DNA of 64,000 nt from NCBI GenBank assembly GCA_905221605.1, contig CAJNDS010001557.1, forward strand, positions 1,167,501-1,231,500, written 5' to 3'. Below are positions 50,801 through 62,800 of this stretch, in pieces (positions within the stretch are counted from its first letter, which is position 1; the number at the start of each line of letters is the position of its first letter). Below the pieces are notes generated by a model that was not told the origin of the DNA, did no database searches, and saw only the letters and a list, made by a program, of their open reading frames with translations. This stretch comes from Symbiodinium natans (Eukaryota > Sar > Dinophyceae > Suessiales > Symbiodiniaceae). The position numbers and the translations under genes are program-made.

Positions 50801-53800
50801 GGCCATGGGCATAGGGTTTAGGGTTTAGGGTGCAGCGCTAAACGCAACAGCCCCCTGTTCCCTATGCCCTAAACCCCACAGCCTAAACCCCAAGCCCTAA
50901 AGCCTACCCAGCCCAATCAAAAAACACACTATATAAAGCACTAAGAAGAACCAAATGCCAGATTTCAAGAAAAGCCAACCTTAAACTTGAACGCAACAAC
51001 TGCCGATTCCCGAAGCCTCGACCCCGCGCTCGTACACGCCCTCAGCCCTACACCCTAACGGTTTATGTTGTTAAGGGTTTGCAGGAAACCTATATGCCAT
51101 AAAACTCTGGAACCCTAACTCTAACCCTTGAACCCTGGAACCCTAAACACTACATGAACCCTAAACCCTACCCCTAAACCTTAAACTCTAAAACCCTAAA
51201 CCCTATAAACCCTAAACTCTAAAAACCTGAACCCTAAACCCTAAACCCTAAACCCTAAACCCTAAACCCTAAACCCTAAACCCCCCAAAACCCTCAAACC
51301 CTGCAACCCTGGACGCAGGTTCTGGAGCAGCTGGCCGACCGGAGCGCGGACCCGGCGGCCGCAGTGAAGGCAACGGCCTTCGAAGGCACGGGGAAGTCGG
51401 CTTGGGGTTTAGGGTTTAGGGTTTAGGGTTTAGGGTTTAGGGTTTAGGGTTTAGGGTTTAGGGTTTAGGGTTTAGGGTTTAGGGTTTGGGGATATCAAGT
51501 TTCGGGTTATAAGTTACAAGGTTTAGGGTTTAGGGTTATAAGGTTTCGGGTTCAGGGTTTAGGGATATAAGGGGGTGTAAGGTTTATGGCATGTAAGGGT
51601 CTATTAGGGTTTATAGGGCTCAGGATTATAAGGTTTCGGCTTTGTAAGGGCTAGGGTTTGCAAGGCTTAGGGTTTGTGAGGTTTAGGGTTTATAGGGTTT
51701 AGGGTGTAGGGTTATAAGGTTTTAGTGATCTTCCTGGTATTTTGGTTTCAGGGCTTAGCTCCCTTTAGGATATACGAGCCCCAAGCTCTTGAAACCGCTA
51801 AGAGGCCCCAAACAGCGAGCATCTCCACCCTGACACCTAACCCTAAACCCTAAACTTTAAATTCCTAAACGCTAGACCCTAAACCCTAAAACTCTGTGCA
51901 CTCGCAACCGAGCGCCCTTGGGACTTTGATCGAGGCAGCCAGCCCTGAGCCCTAAGCCCTAAACCCATGGTCGCTTCGACGCGCGCGTCCTCGCATTTTG
52001 AAGCCAGGATTGCTGAGTCTTCTCCACGTCACGGCCGGGGAAGGGGGGGGGGGGGTGGAGTGGTTCAGGCTGCCTCTCTGCAGGTCCCCAAAGCCTTCCA
52101 AGTCCTCACTCAGCCTAAACACCCTGAATAATGAGCACGTGAATACCTTCCAGCGGAGGCTCATGGACAGGTGCGGTCATCAAGGGCCGCAAGATCTTTT
52201 GGGTGCCTTTGGCCGCCGATTTTGTGTCTTTAAGGTTTAGAGTGCACGAGCTGAGGGTTTGCATAGGGTTTGGGGTTAGTTTTTAGTGTTTTTGGGGCAG
52301 TTACATGGCCCCTCTATTTTGGTCTTCCTTACCTTCGTTTAAAGGGTTCTTAAGTATGGGCCCTTGGGTTTTCGAGGTATACAAGGGGTATGTAAGGCTT
52401 CCCCATAGTGAGCTTCAGCTGTGTTCTCTGGTCCGAGACTCGCCCCTGTGCCAACGCCCATATTGTGGCCGACTTGGGGGCCTAAACCTCTTCCCGTGGG
52501 TTTAGGGCTTGTGGGGTTTAGGGCTTGTGGGGTTTAGGGTTTAGGGTTTAGGGTTTAGGGTTTAGGGTTTAGGGTTTAGAGGCCAAGCATTCGCAACAAA
52601 GCTAGGTGGACCTGTTGGGCAAGCAAGCAACCCATTGACCAGGATTGGATTTCGGTTTGAGGGTTTTGTTTGGGTTCGGGTTTCGGAGTTTAGGGCTTAG
52701 CCCCGGACCTTGGATCTAGTAAACCCTAACCTTTGAACCTCAACCCAAAATAAATCCGCAACCTCCGAACCCTAGCAACCCTAGCAACCCTATACCGAGC
52801 GATCCTGAACCCTAACCCCTAAACCCCCCAAACCCCCTAAACCCCCTAAACCCCTAAAACCCCTAAGCCCCGAAACCCCCTAAACCCCTAAACCCTAAAC
52901 CCCTCAGCCCCTAAACCCTAAACCCTAAACCCCTAAAAGAGACCCCAGTGACCCTTCGCACCGAGAACTCGGACGACATGATCACCGACCTCGAAGTGAA
53001 GGGCAGGCACGGTGGAGGGTTTAGGGTTTAGGGTTTAGGGCTTAGGGTTTAGGGTTTAGGGTTTAGGGCTCACGGGGCCCTCATCCTCTAACATGGCAAA
53101 ACCCCAAAACCTGAATCACAGAGAAAACAATCACGATGAAGACCCCAACCCCCCTAAACTCTTAGTCCCCCCTGAACCGGCCGAGGGTGTAAAGTGTAGA
53201 GTTTAGGGTTTAGGGTTTTGGAGTGATTGTGTGGCGATGATCCCTCAAGGCGCCGTACCTGTCTGCAACCTTAAACCCAGACCCAAACCACACCAGCCCC
53301 AAGAAGGGTACCCTTCTTCCAATATGGTTACTAGGCTGCCACGTCTTATGCCTCACGAGCCTAAACCCCCTATAAATCCTACAAGCCCTGCGTCTGTCTT
53401 GTTTGCAAAAGCACTACAAGTCCTATTTTCTCATCAAAATCCTCCAACCCTAAAGCCTAAAGCCCAAAGCCTGAAGCCTAAATCATAAACCCTAAACCCT
53501 AAACCCTAAACGCTAAACGAAAACCTACACAGGCCTCCTCCTGTGATGCCAGGTCCATCATCTCGACCGTGTGCTGGGGCCCCAGCCGGAGCGGGATCTC
53601 AACTCGCTTTAGGGTTTAGGGTTTAGGGTTTAGGGTTTAGGGTTCTTTAGGGTTTAGGGTTCTTTAGGGTTTTGGGTTCTTGAGGGTTTAGGGTTCAGGG
53701 TTTAGGGCTTAGGGTTCAGGATGTAGGGTGCCTCCCCAGCTCATGACGGGAGAATGGCTCAAGAAGATGCAGCATGGAGCGCCCCAAGCCTTTGCGGAGG

Positions 53801-56800
53801 AATGTCTAGGACCCATAGGGTTTAGGGTTTAGGTTTAGGGTGTAGGGTTTAGGGTTTAGGGTTTAGGGTTACTAGGACCCAGAGTAGGCCCTTGTTTCCT
53901 CTTTTTAGGGTTTCGGTTCCCTTCTAATCCTCTTTCAACCAAAAAGGGTACCTACCCTTCTTTATTCCTAGGTTACTATTGGGTCTAGGTTTAGGGTTTG
54001 GGGTTCAGGTTCTTAGGGGTTAGGATGTGGGGTTTGTGGTAGAAGAACTTTGGGGGATATCTAGGATTTCGGGGTTTCAGGGGAAGTTCAGAACAATTGG
54101 GGTTCAGGGGTGTGCAGAGAGACGGAGATTTGCGGGGTTTAGGGTTTAGCTTGTGAATGTGGTGCCTCTTAAGGGTGTGAACTATGGCCATGGTTCGTAT
54201 GGAGCCCAAGCAAAAAGCTAGGCTCCCCCACACCGCCTGCGCGTCGCATGAGAAGTAAGCCCTGAACCCTAAACCCTAAACCCTAAACCCTAAGCCCTAA
54301 GCCCTAAGCCCTAAGCCCTAAGCCCTAAACCCGAATCCATTCAGCAGTGTGTTGCCTATTCTGTAGCACCATATCAAGCCTATGAACCCTTTAAACCCCT
54401 AAACTAAACACCCGATGAACCCTATAAGCCCCAAGAACCTGTACACCACATAAACCGTAAACACCCCAAGCCAGGGCTAGGATAGGCCTTGACGCGCAGA
54501 GGTGTCGACAAGAAGGGGAATGAGCTGCCTTGCTGGGTCAGAGCCTTAGACCGAGGTTTCTGGCCGAGCTGGGTCTAGGGTTTTGGGGCAGCTTTTAGCG
54601 TTTTAAGGGTTTAAGGGTGGAGGGTTTCGACTGGTACCCAGGCTCTCACTAGGGGGCTCTTGTTGAAGGGCCTCTTTTGCCTTTTACAACCCCCCTGTAA
54701 ACCCTCAACCCCCAAGGAATAGTTAGCTGCAATCTTTTGTTATCATGCTTCTAAATGAACATTAGCCATCAAAGCTCATCTTTTATTTCGCAAGCCTTCA
54801 ACCCTAGGGTTTGGGGTTCAGGGTTGGCGGGCTTAGGGTTCGAAACTGCCCTAAACAAAGGACCCACAGTCAAAAAAAATGCATCCTCTTGCTTCACAGA
54901 AGCCCAAATCCCCTAAAGCCCTGCAACCCTCAACGCATGCAACCTTCGTCGCCCCGCCACCCTAAGGCGAACCCTAAACCCTGAATGGGGTTTGGGGTTC
55001 AGGGTACCCTAAACCCTAAACCCCAAAACCCCAAATCCTAAACCCTAAACTCTAAACCCTAAACCCTAAACCCTAAACCCTAAACCCTAAACCCTAAACC
55101 CTAAACCCTAACCCCCCCCCCCCCCCCCCCCCCCCAATGCGGAAAGGGCCGGCTGGATGCCTCCGGAGTCCTGCGCTGGGATTTCGGTGCGGAGTGGGTG
55201 CGATCCCAGGCCACGGAGGGTTTAGGGTTTAGGGTTTAGGGTTTAGGGTTTGGGGTTTAGGGTTTGAGGATTAGGGTTTAATTAGGGTTTAGGGTTTACG
55301 GTTTAGGGGTGTTTTGATCAGGGTATGTATGTTTTGAGGTTCCACCTTAAAGCCTATTCCCGGGTTAGCGGGTTAGGGTGTAAGGTTTAATTGCAAGTTT
55401 GGAGTTTTGGGCCCATGGCGTTTAGGAGTTGCGAGTGTTGGGGGGGGGGGGGGTGCGTTTTCGGGCTGTAGGGCTTTGGGGTTTCTTGAGGGCACTCCAG
55501 GTATCGTTTTTTGCCGACCCGAAGTTCTTCAGCCCCAAACCGTAAACCCTGACACCCTTTTCTATACCCCTATAAACCCTAAACCCTAAACCCTAAACCC
55601 TAAACCCTAAACCCTAAACCCTAAACCCTACACAGACCGGAAACCCTAGCCCTAAACGCCCAAGCGCCTAAACCTGGCCGCCCTTATACCCGGACTGTGA
55701 GTATAAGGGGGGAACATCCCAACCCTACTCCCAACACCCTACTCCCAACACCCTAATCCCAACACCCTAAACCCTAAACCCTAAACCCTAAACCCTAAAC
55801 CCTATGAGAAGGCTGAGAGTTGGCCAGGATGGGGCCGCGTCTTTGCCATCGCTTTCGCCAGCTGCCATGACGCTGCCTCCACCCCAGGCACCGGCCTGTT
55901 GCGGGGTGGGAGGTGGGGGGGGGGGGGGGGGGGGGGGGGCCCTTGGGTTCTTAGGCAGAGTTTAGGGTTTAGGGTTTGGGGTTTAGGGTTAGTTTAGGGT
56001 TTAGGGTTTAGGGTTAGGGTTTAGTGTGCTTAGCCCTAAACCCAACAAACCCTATAAAACCCCATAAACCCTACAAACCCTACACTCTGTACCGCAGCAA
56101 CGAGCCACCGGGACCCACAGTTGGCACTCTTAGGGTTTCCAGGTTGAGGGCTTAGGGCTTAGGGTTTAGGGTTTAGGGTTTAGGGTGAGGCACAGCGTTT
56201 CCGGTCACAAGATGACCAGCAACCGATACACCTTGCAAGACAGAATGGCAAGGGACGCAGGCCATCAAGGGTTGAGGCTTTCGGGTTTAGGGTTTAGGAT
56301 TTAGGGTTCAGGGCTTACAATCAGGGTTCAGGGTTCTTAATCGAAGGTGACAGTTGTCTGCACAAATGTCCACTGCCCTCCCGGATGGAACGGAGTCAGC
56401 TTCAATTCTGTGTTTTTGTTGAAGCGATTTCGCGAGGTTTTGGTGCCTGTAGAGGGGCACCCAAGGATTGAAAAATCTAGTCCTCATCTTCGCGATTTTC
56501 GGCCCGCAGAGCTTTTTCGAAAATCGTATTAATAAATCCTGTTCGTTTAGGATGCAGCCTTAAAGTCCTCCGCCTGGACCCTAGTGGGATTTAGCCCTCA
56601 ATCCTACTCGTTGAGGATTTCCTTCCATCCCTACCCAAAACTGAAGCTCAGACGTTTTGGGTCTCCCGCCAAAACTCGATCTCCTTGCAGGATGCTGGTG
56701 AGTTTCCAGCATCGCCCTCCGGGACGACGCCTCGGTCCACCAGGGGGGGGGGGGGGGGGGGATTCCGCTACCGTACTTTAATTTTAGGGTTTAGGGTTTA

Positions 56801-59800
56801 GGGTTTAGGGTTTAGGGTTTAGGGTTTAGGGCTACCTTGGTTCATCATCATTTCGGCCCCAGGACTCTTGGGCTGATAAGGCTAGGGGACCTACCTGGGA
56901 CCTCTCCTTACCTACAGCTTTATGGGTTCTACCTACTAGCTAAGGGGTAGCTGCTACTAAACTGTAGGGGGGGGGAAATGATTTTTTTAAATAACGTCTG
57001 TGGAGTCTGAGAGCATGGGGCCTCTTCAGGGGCCTAGCCCTAACCCCTAAACCCCAAGACCCCTAAACCCTCTAAGCCCCAAAACCCTTAAGCCCCCAAA
57101 CCCCCAAAACCCTCAGCCCCCCTGAGTCCCCTGAGCCCCCGAACCCCTAAGCCCCTGAACCCCCCCAGCATCTCCAGCCTCGCACGCCCCTCTTTCAAAA
57201 TACTCCTAAAGCCTAAACCCTAAACCCCAAACCCTAAACCCTAAACCTCAAAGTCCCACGCCCTAACCGCAAACCCCTAGCTCCATCTCCCAAGCCCGAA
57301 ACCTTACCCCAAACCTTAGACCCTAAACGGCTGCAAATATGTACGGTTCCCTAAACCTCAAACCGTAAAACCCCGAACCCTAAACCCGAAACCCTAAACC
57401 CCAAACCCCAAACAATAAATCCCTAAACCCCAAACCCAACCCGAAACCGTGAGCCCTACCCTAACCCTAAACCATAAGTCCCTAAACCCCAAACCCCTAA
57501 CCCTAAACCCTAAACCCCAAACCCTAAACCCTAAATCTCTAAACCCCAAACCCAAACCGAACCCCGAAACCCTAAACCCTAAACCCTAAACACCTAAACC
57601 CAAAACCCAAACCGAACCCGAAACCCTGAGCCCTACACTTCTGCAGGGGCACAGAAGCCGAGTCCGAGGTTGTAGGGGAGCAGAAGGCCACGGAGGGTTG
57701 GGGATTTGGGTTTGGGGTTTAGGGTTTAGGGTTTAGGATTTAGGGTTTAGGGCTTAGGGCTTAGGGTTTAAAGGGTTTAGGGTTTAGGGTTAGGGCTGAG
57801 GGCTTAGGCTTGTTATTGTTCATATTTCAGGCACCTTGGCGAATGAAGAGAGGGCCCCTTTCACACAGTTGTTTAGACGAAGGTTGGCTATCCGACGTCC
57901 CGTCTCGTCCCCAGGCTTAGGCTATCTACTGAACACAAGTACGGTACTTTCTGATTCTGTTCGTCCTAGGATAGTGGGGAGCTCTCAACTCCCAGGCCAC
58001 ATGTTGGTTTCTAGACCCAAAGACGCTTGGGGGTTACTCGGGGCTAAGGGGCCTTATTAGTCTTAGTGTTGAGGGTTTTTTGGGGGGGGCTTCTCGGGCC
58101 ACGGCCCCCCGCCAAAACTACGTAACCAATGTAGACCCCCCCAACCCCCAAAAACACAGCTCGATTGGCGGATATGTGGGGTTTAGGGTTTAGGGTTTAG
58201 GGTTGTTTAGGGTTTGGGGTTTAGAGTTTAGGGTTTAGGGTTTGGGTGTCAGCATCGGATCCACGATTGTCCAGGAGATTGGCGATGCTTTTGCCGTGGC
58301 GCCCTCGGAACTGTGAGACACTTGTGAAGCCATTCGGGTTTAGGGCTTCGGTTTTTTTTCACCGATTTCCAGAAGCCCTCAACCCTAAAACCTTAAACTC
58401 TACGTGCTAAATCTTACAACTGAGCAACCCCCGGAACGTGTGGGCCAGGGCTGATCTGCCTAACCAACCCCAGCAAGCTCGGGCTTAGGGCTCAGAGTTC
58501 CCCCCAGGCTGAAAAGTTTACGGGGTTTAGGTGGAAGTTCTTGCTTGTTGGACTTCGCGGCCACCCCTGAGAAGTTGGTGGGTGGGCCTGGAGACCGATT
58601 TTAGGGTGTAGGGTTTAGGGAAAAACACCCGACATTCCCCAAAGCCCCATGAATCCTAGACCCTGAAGCCTCAAAGCCATCAAGTTCTCCCGAATCGTTA
58701 GGGTTGAGGGTTGGGGGTTTAGGGTTACCCTAAAACCCTAAACCCTAAACCCCAAACCCTAAACCCTATACGGTTTCGGTATAGAGAGAGAGGGCCCAGG
58801 GCGGGGCTTCTTCTCCTACAGGTGGCTGCGGTGGCGGCGCACTTTAAGTCCAAGGACTCTGCCGCAGCGCGGGGGAGTTTGGGGGTGTTCCCCTTGTACT
58901 GACTTACTAACAGTCCTTAGCAGGGATTTGGAGTTTAGGGTTTAGGGTTTAGGGTTTAGGGTTTAGGGTTTAGGGTTTAGGGTTTTAGATAGGGTTTATG
59001 TATTATAGTATTTTAGTATTCCAGTCCCTATTAAGGACTGTTAGTATAAGGCGGAACATCCTAACGGGCCGTTCTCTACATGAGGGTCCCTTTTTGGGAT
59101 CCCTTTCTTATAAGGGTGCCACCTTATTTTGGGCACCCCAAAAAGGACCCTAACATAAGAAACTGCCCATGTAGCCCTAAACCCCAAAACGACTGAGAAG
59201 AGTCCACACATGGTTAGTTCACTAAATTTGGGTCCCTTTCTTGGTGTTCTGATGTTTAAGTCGTTCGGGGATCTCACTTAGGGTAGTTCAGAGTTTGACC
59301 CACATGATGAATGAGTTCAAGTTCGTTTGGACGAGTTTGCCCTGCAACCCTAAGCCAAAAACCACACCTGAGCCCTAAGCCCTAAGCCCTAAGCCCTAAG
59401 CCCTAAACCCTAAACCCTAAACCCTAAACCCTAAACCCTAAACCCTAAACCTTACAGGGTTGAGGTTGGCAATTGCTAGCTTCCCCTGGGCACACTGCAG
59501 TCCACCAAAGCCAGTCAGGTTTAAGGCTTTTGGGGGGGGGGGGGGGGGGTGTTATTAGGGAACCTAAACCCTAGAAACAGTGAATGAAGGCCTACTGTGG
59601 GTCCTAGTCAAAGAGCCCCAAAACTTTCAGCCTTGTAGGCTCTTCGGGTTTTAGCGTTCTGGGTCGGGCTGTCCCCAACAGGGTTGCAGGATCTTCTGTT
59701 TATGAGGAATCTGGGGTTACAGGTTTAGGGTTTAGGGTTTAGGATTCAGGGTTTAGGTATAGGGTTGACCATTAACATCTACCCTAAACCCGAATGAACC

Positions 59801-62800
59801 CCCAAGCCCGAGCCTAAATCCGAGGCCCTGGACTCAACACCTTTGTAGGTTTGTGAGGGTTGGGGAGTTTTCTTTTGCTGCGCGTTAGGGTCACGTCCAG
59901 CCCCGACACTCTGCTCCGCTCTCTCAACCCTCTAAACCCTCTGACCCTCTAAACCCTTTACGCCCTGTGGATTTCTTTGCTCGCCGCCTTGCTGTTGCTG
60001 TGTGCTTGCTGCGTCGGAGCCTTGCAAAGAAGAAACTTCATCCTAAACCCGAAACCCTGATGGCTCCGGCCCGGTGCCATGCAGAACGACCATTCTTCGG
60101 CTCTCCGCAACCCTAAGCCCAAAACCCTGAACCCTAATCCCCCCACCCTGAACCCTAAACCCTAAACCCTAAACCCTAAACCCTAAACCCTAAACCCTAA
60201 ACCTTAAACCCTAAACCCTAAACCCTAAACCCTAAACCCTAACGATTTTTTCCGGCCGCACGCTGTTCCGAAGCATGCCCGGCCTGGCTTGGCGCCTCCG
60301 TCGGCCAGGCCGGTAGTCCTGCCGATTTTATTGGGTTTAGGGTTTAGGGTTTAGGGTTTAGGTTTTAGGGCTTAGGGTTTAGGGTTTAGGGTTTCGGGTT
60401 TCGGTTTTTGGGGTTTCGGGTTTAGGGTTTAGGGTTCCGGGTTTAGAGTTCAGGGTTTCGGGTTTTGGGTTTTCATTGGGGTCCTAGGTTTCGAGGCAAA
60501 GAGCGCAGGCTCTTACCAATAGGGCAGGGTTTGGGGTTTTGGCTTTCGGGTTTCGGCTTTAGGTTTGCTGGCACCATATATAGAGTGGGCCGTAGGCCCC
60601 CGATCCCAGGCCCTGAACCCTTTCAGGCTTAGATTTCAGCCTAAACACACAAGCTTCGCCTGTCAGGGCTTTGGGTTTAGGGCTTATCTAGGGCTTAGGG
60701 TTTATGGTTAAAAGGTTTAGGAGTTAGGGCTGGGGCAGTTGGGTTTCGTGGGTCTGCGCAAGTGTGTCCGTGTGCTTGTTATTCTGTGCTTCATTGAGGA
60801 TTGGCTTTCGATAAGGCTTTGTCAACGTGTTCCTCTACCACTCGCCACTCGTCCAGTAGCCCTAACCCTTGCAAACAAGCATGCCCATGCATGATGTATT
60901 TCTTGACGGCTGTGCTTCCTCCGTGGGCACGACTTCAACAGCTCTCTAGAAAACTCTTTTGGCAGACCTCATGATGACTCGAACCCCAGTTAAGCACAGA
61001 AAAGCAAAGCCAGAGGAAGCAACAAACCCGACCCTAAGCGACTTTATGGACAGACGCGACAAGAGGACTCCCAAAGCATTTTTTTTTTTTTTTTTTTTGG
61101 GGGGGGGGGGGGCCCGGGGGGGTCACCCTCGACCCCATGGCAATGAAGCCTGAGATGCTCTCCTTGGTACCCGGTCCCAGGCCACCACCCATCCAACTGC
61201 CCACAGAGCGTAGGGATGAGTCGGAGAAGTCCTCACCGGAACATAGTCAGGAACCACGTGGTGGGGAGAGACACTGGCGATTGCTTGATGTAAACCTCAT
61301 CATCATCGGCAGCGGCCCACAGGCAGAGCGCCTGCTGCAACGACGGTTGCGTGCTGGCGGCCGGGCGTGCCTCCTTTGGACACGAGTTCCACCAGAGTCG
61401 TCCCCAAGCGTGACGGTCTCACACGACCAGGTGCCCTTCAAGCAAGAGACCTTCACATGGCTGCCGCCGCCCAGAACGCGCGAGGGCAGCTGCCCGGAAA
61501 TTCTCCGCTTGCAACGCCGCTTCGGCAGCGCAGATTATGGGTTCATGCGCGCTGGCCCCGAGGTAGTGGCCCTCTCTGAGGGGGAGCACTATGAGCTCGT
61601 GCTGGAGGGGCGGAGCTGTGTGGGCGTGCGGGTTCTGCGCGCGGGCGCGGTGTCTTGGCAGTTGTCGGGGGCCGTTCTGCCTGTCGGGCCCTGGGACGGC
61701 CAATGCCCACAATCCCAACCATCAAGCAGAGAAGCCTGGGAGTTGACGATCGATGTGGGCGTACAGCAGGAGGAGGCAAAGCCGCAGATGTACATCGACG
61801 GGGGTGGCCCCCTTGTCACGGCTGTCTCAGCTGCGTACTTTGTGCTGGTTCATGTGTGTACATACATCTTTCTCAACATGCACGAGTCTCACGTATTGCC
61901 GGAGGATGTCGATTGGTGGTGGCAACTTCCCCGCACCATGACAGTGACTGGACAGCTGTGGTCGCAGCAGTTGGCTGATGGCCTTCTCGGCTACCCGATT
62001 CGGCGAAGCGTTGCCGTCATCATGATACTCGCAGGTGCACTCGTGTGGTCTTTTTTCGAGTTCGCCTTCCTGTTGCAAAGGAGCGGATGGCGCCTACAGT
62101 ACTTTGTCATGACATGCATCGGCTTCGAGATGTCGTCGGTCACGCAGTTGCTGCTGTGCTTGTGTGTGAAGCGCTGTGGCCGCATATCTCCATGGCTCAT
62201 GAACAGGGCACAGGACACCAAGAGGCAGGCATTGTGGACGGCCTTCTTGTGGTTGATGAACATGCTCCTGCTCTTCGCACAGTGGATCATCATCATGGTC
62301 TACGTTTTTCTGGATAGTGTGAGCACGATCTTGGCAGCCTCTTCGTAGCTGAATGAGTACACCTTTACATTTTTTGGGATACTAGAATCCCTCATAGACC
62401 TGCAAGTGTACACTTCTGCAACTAAGGCCTTCTTCTTGAGCTTGAGTACCTCAGCCTCGGAGTTGTTGGCTGTTGCTCTGATGGAGAATCTGGGCCCTTC
62501 ATCGAAAAGACCATTTTTTTGTTCGATGTCAGTTTTTATCGTTTAGCAAGGACGATGAGAAGGATCGTGCTTGACGTTCTACAACCCAAAACCCATAAAC
62601 CCTATAAACCCTATGTAATCAAGCCCTATCAACCTTATATCAGCCCTTGTAAACCCTATTCCCAGGAATGTCTACACGAAGCTTGTCTGGCCGCGTGCTG
62701 GCAATGAGCCGCGCATCGTGCAGGGCGACCACCATGCTCCCCTGACTTTCTTGACTCTCGGGTCATCTTGAGAAGTGGTTGAATGAATTCGGAACTTATG

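Noticed and set aside
56690-56708. 7-bp exon between CTCCTTGCAG and GTGAGT
   Set aside because: It is possible by splice-site consensus, but too short to support. The downstream island at 56710 explains the coding better.
59941-60060. Signal peptide (LWISLLAALLLLCACC) from a frame near 59966
   Set aside because: It has no start codon context, and the alternative frame over the same bases is longer and equally protein-like.
61247-62296. Several antisense and other-frame ORFs over the membrane-protein gene
   Set aside because: They are shadows of its GC-rich codons. The 403-codon frame is much longer and gives coherent membrane segments.
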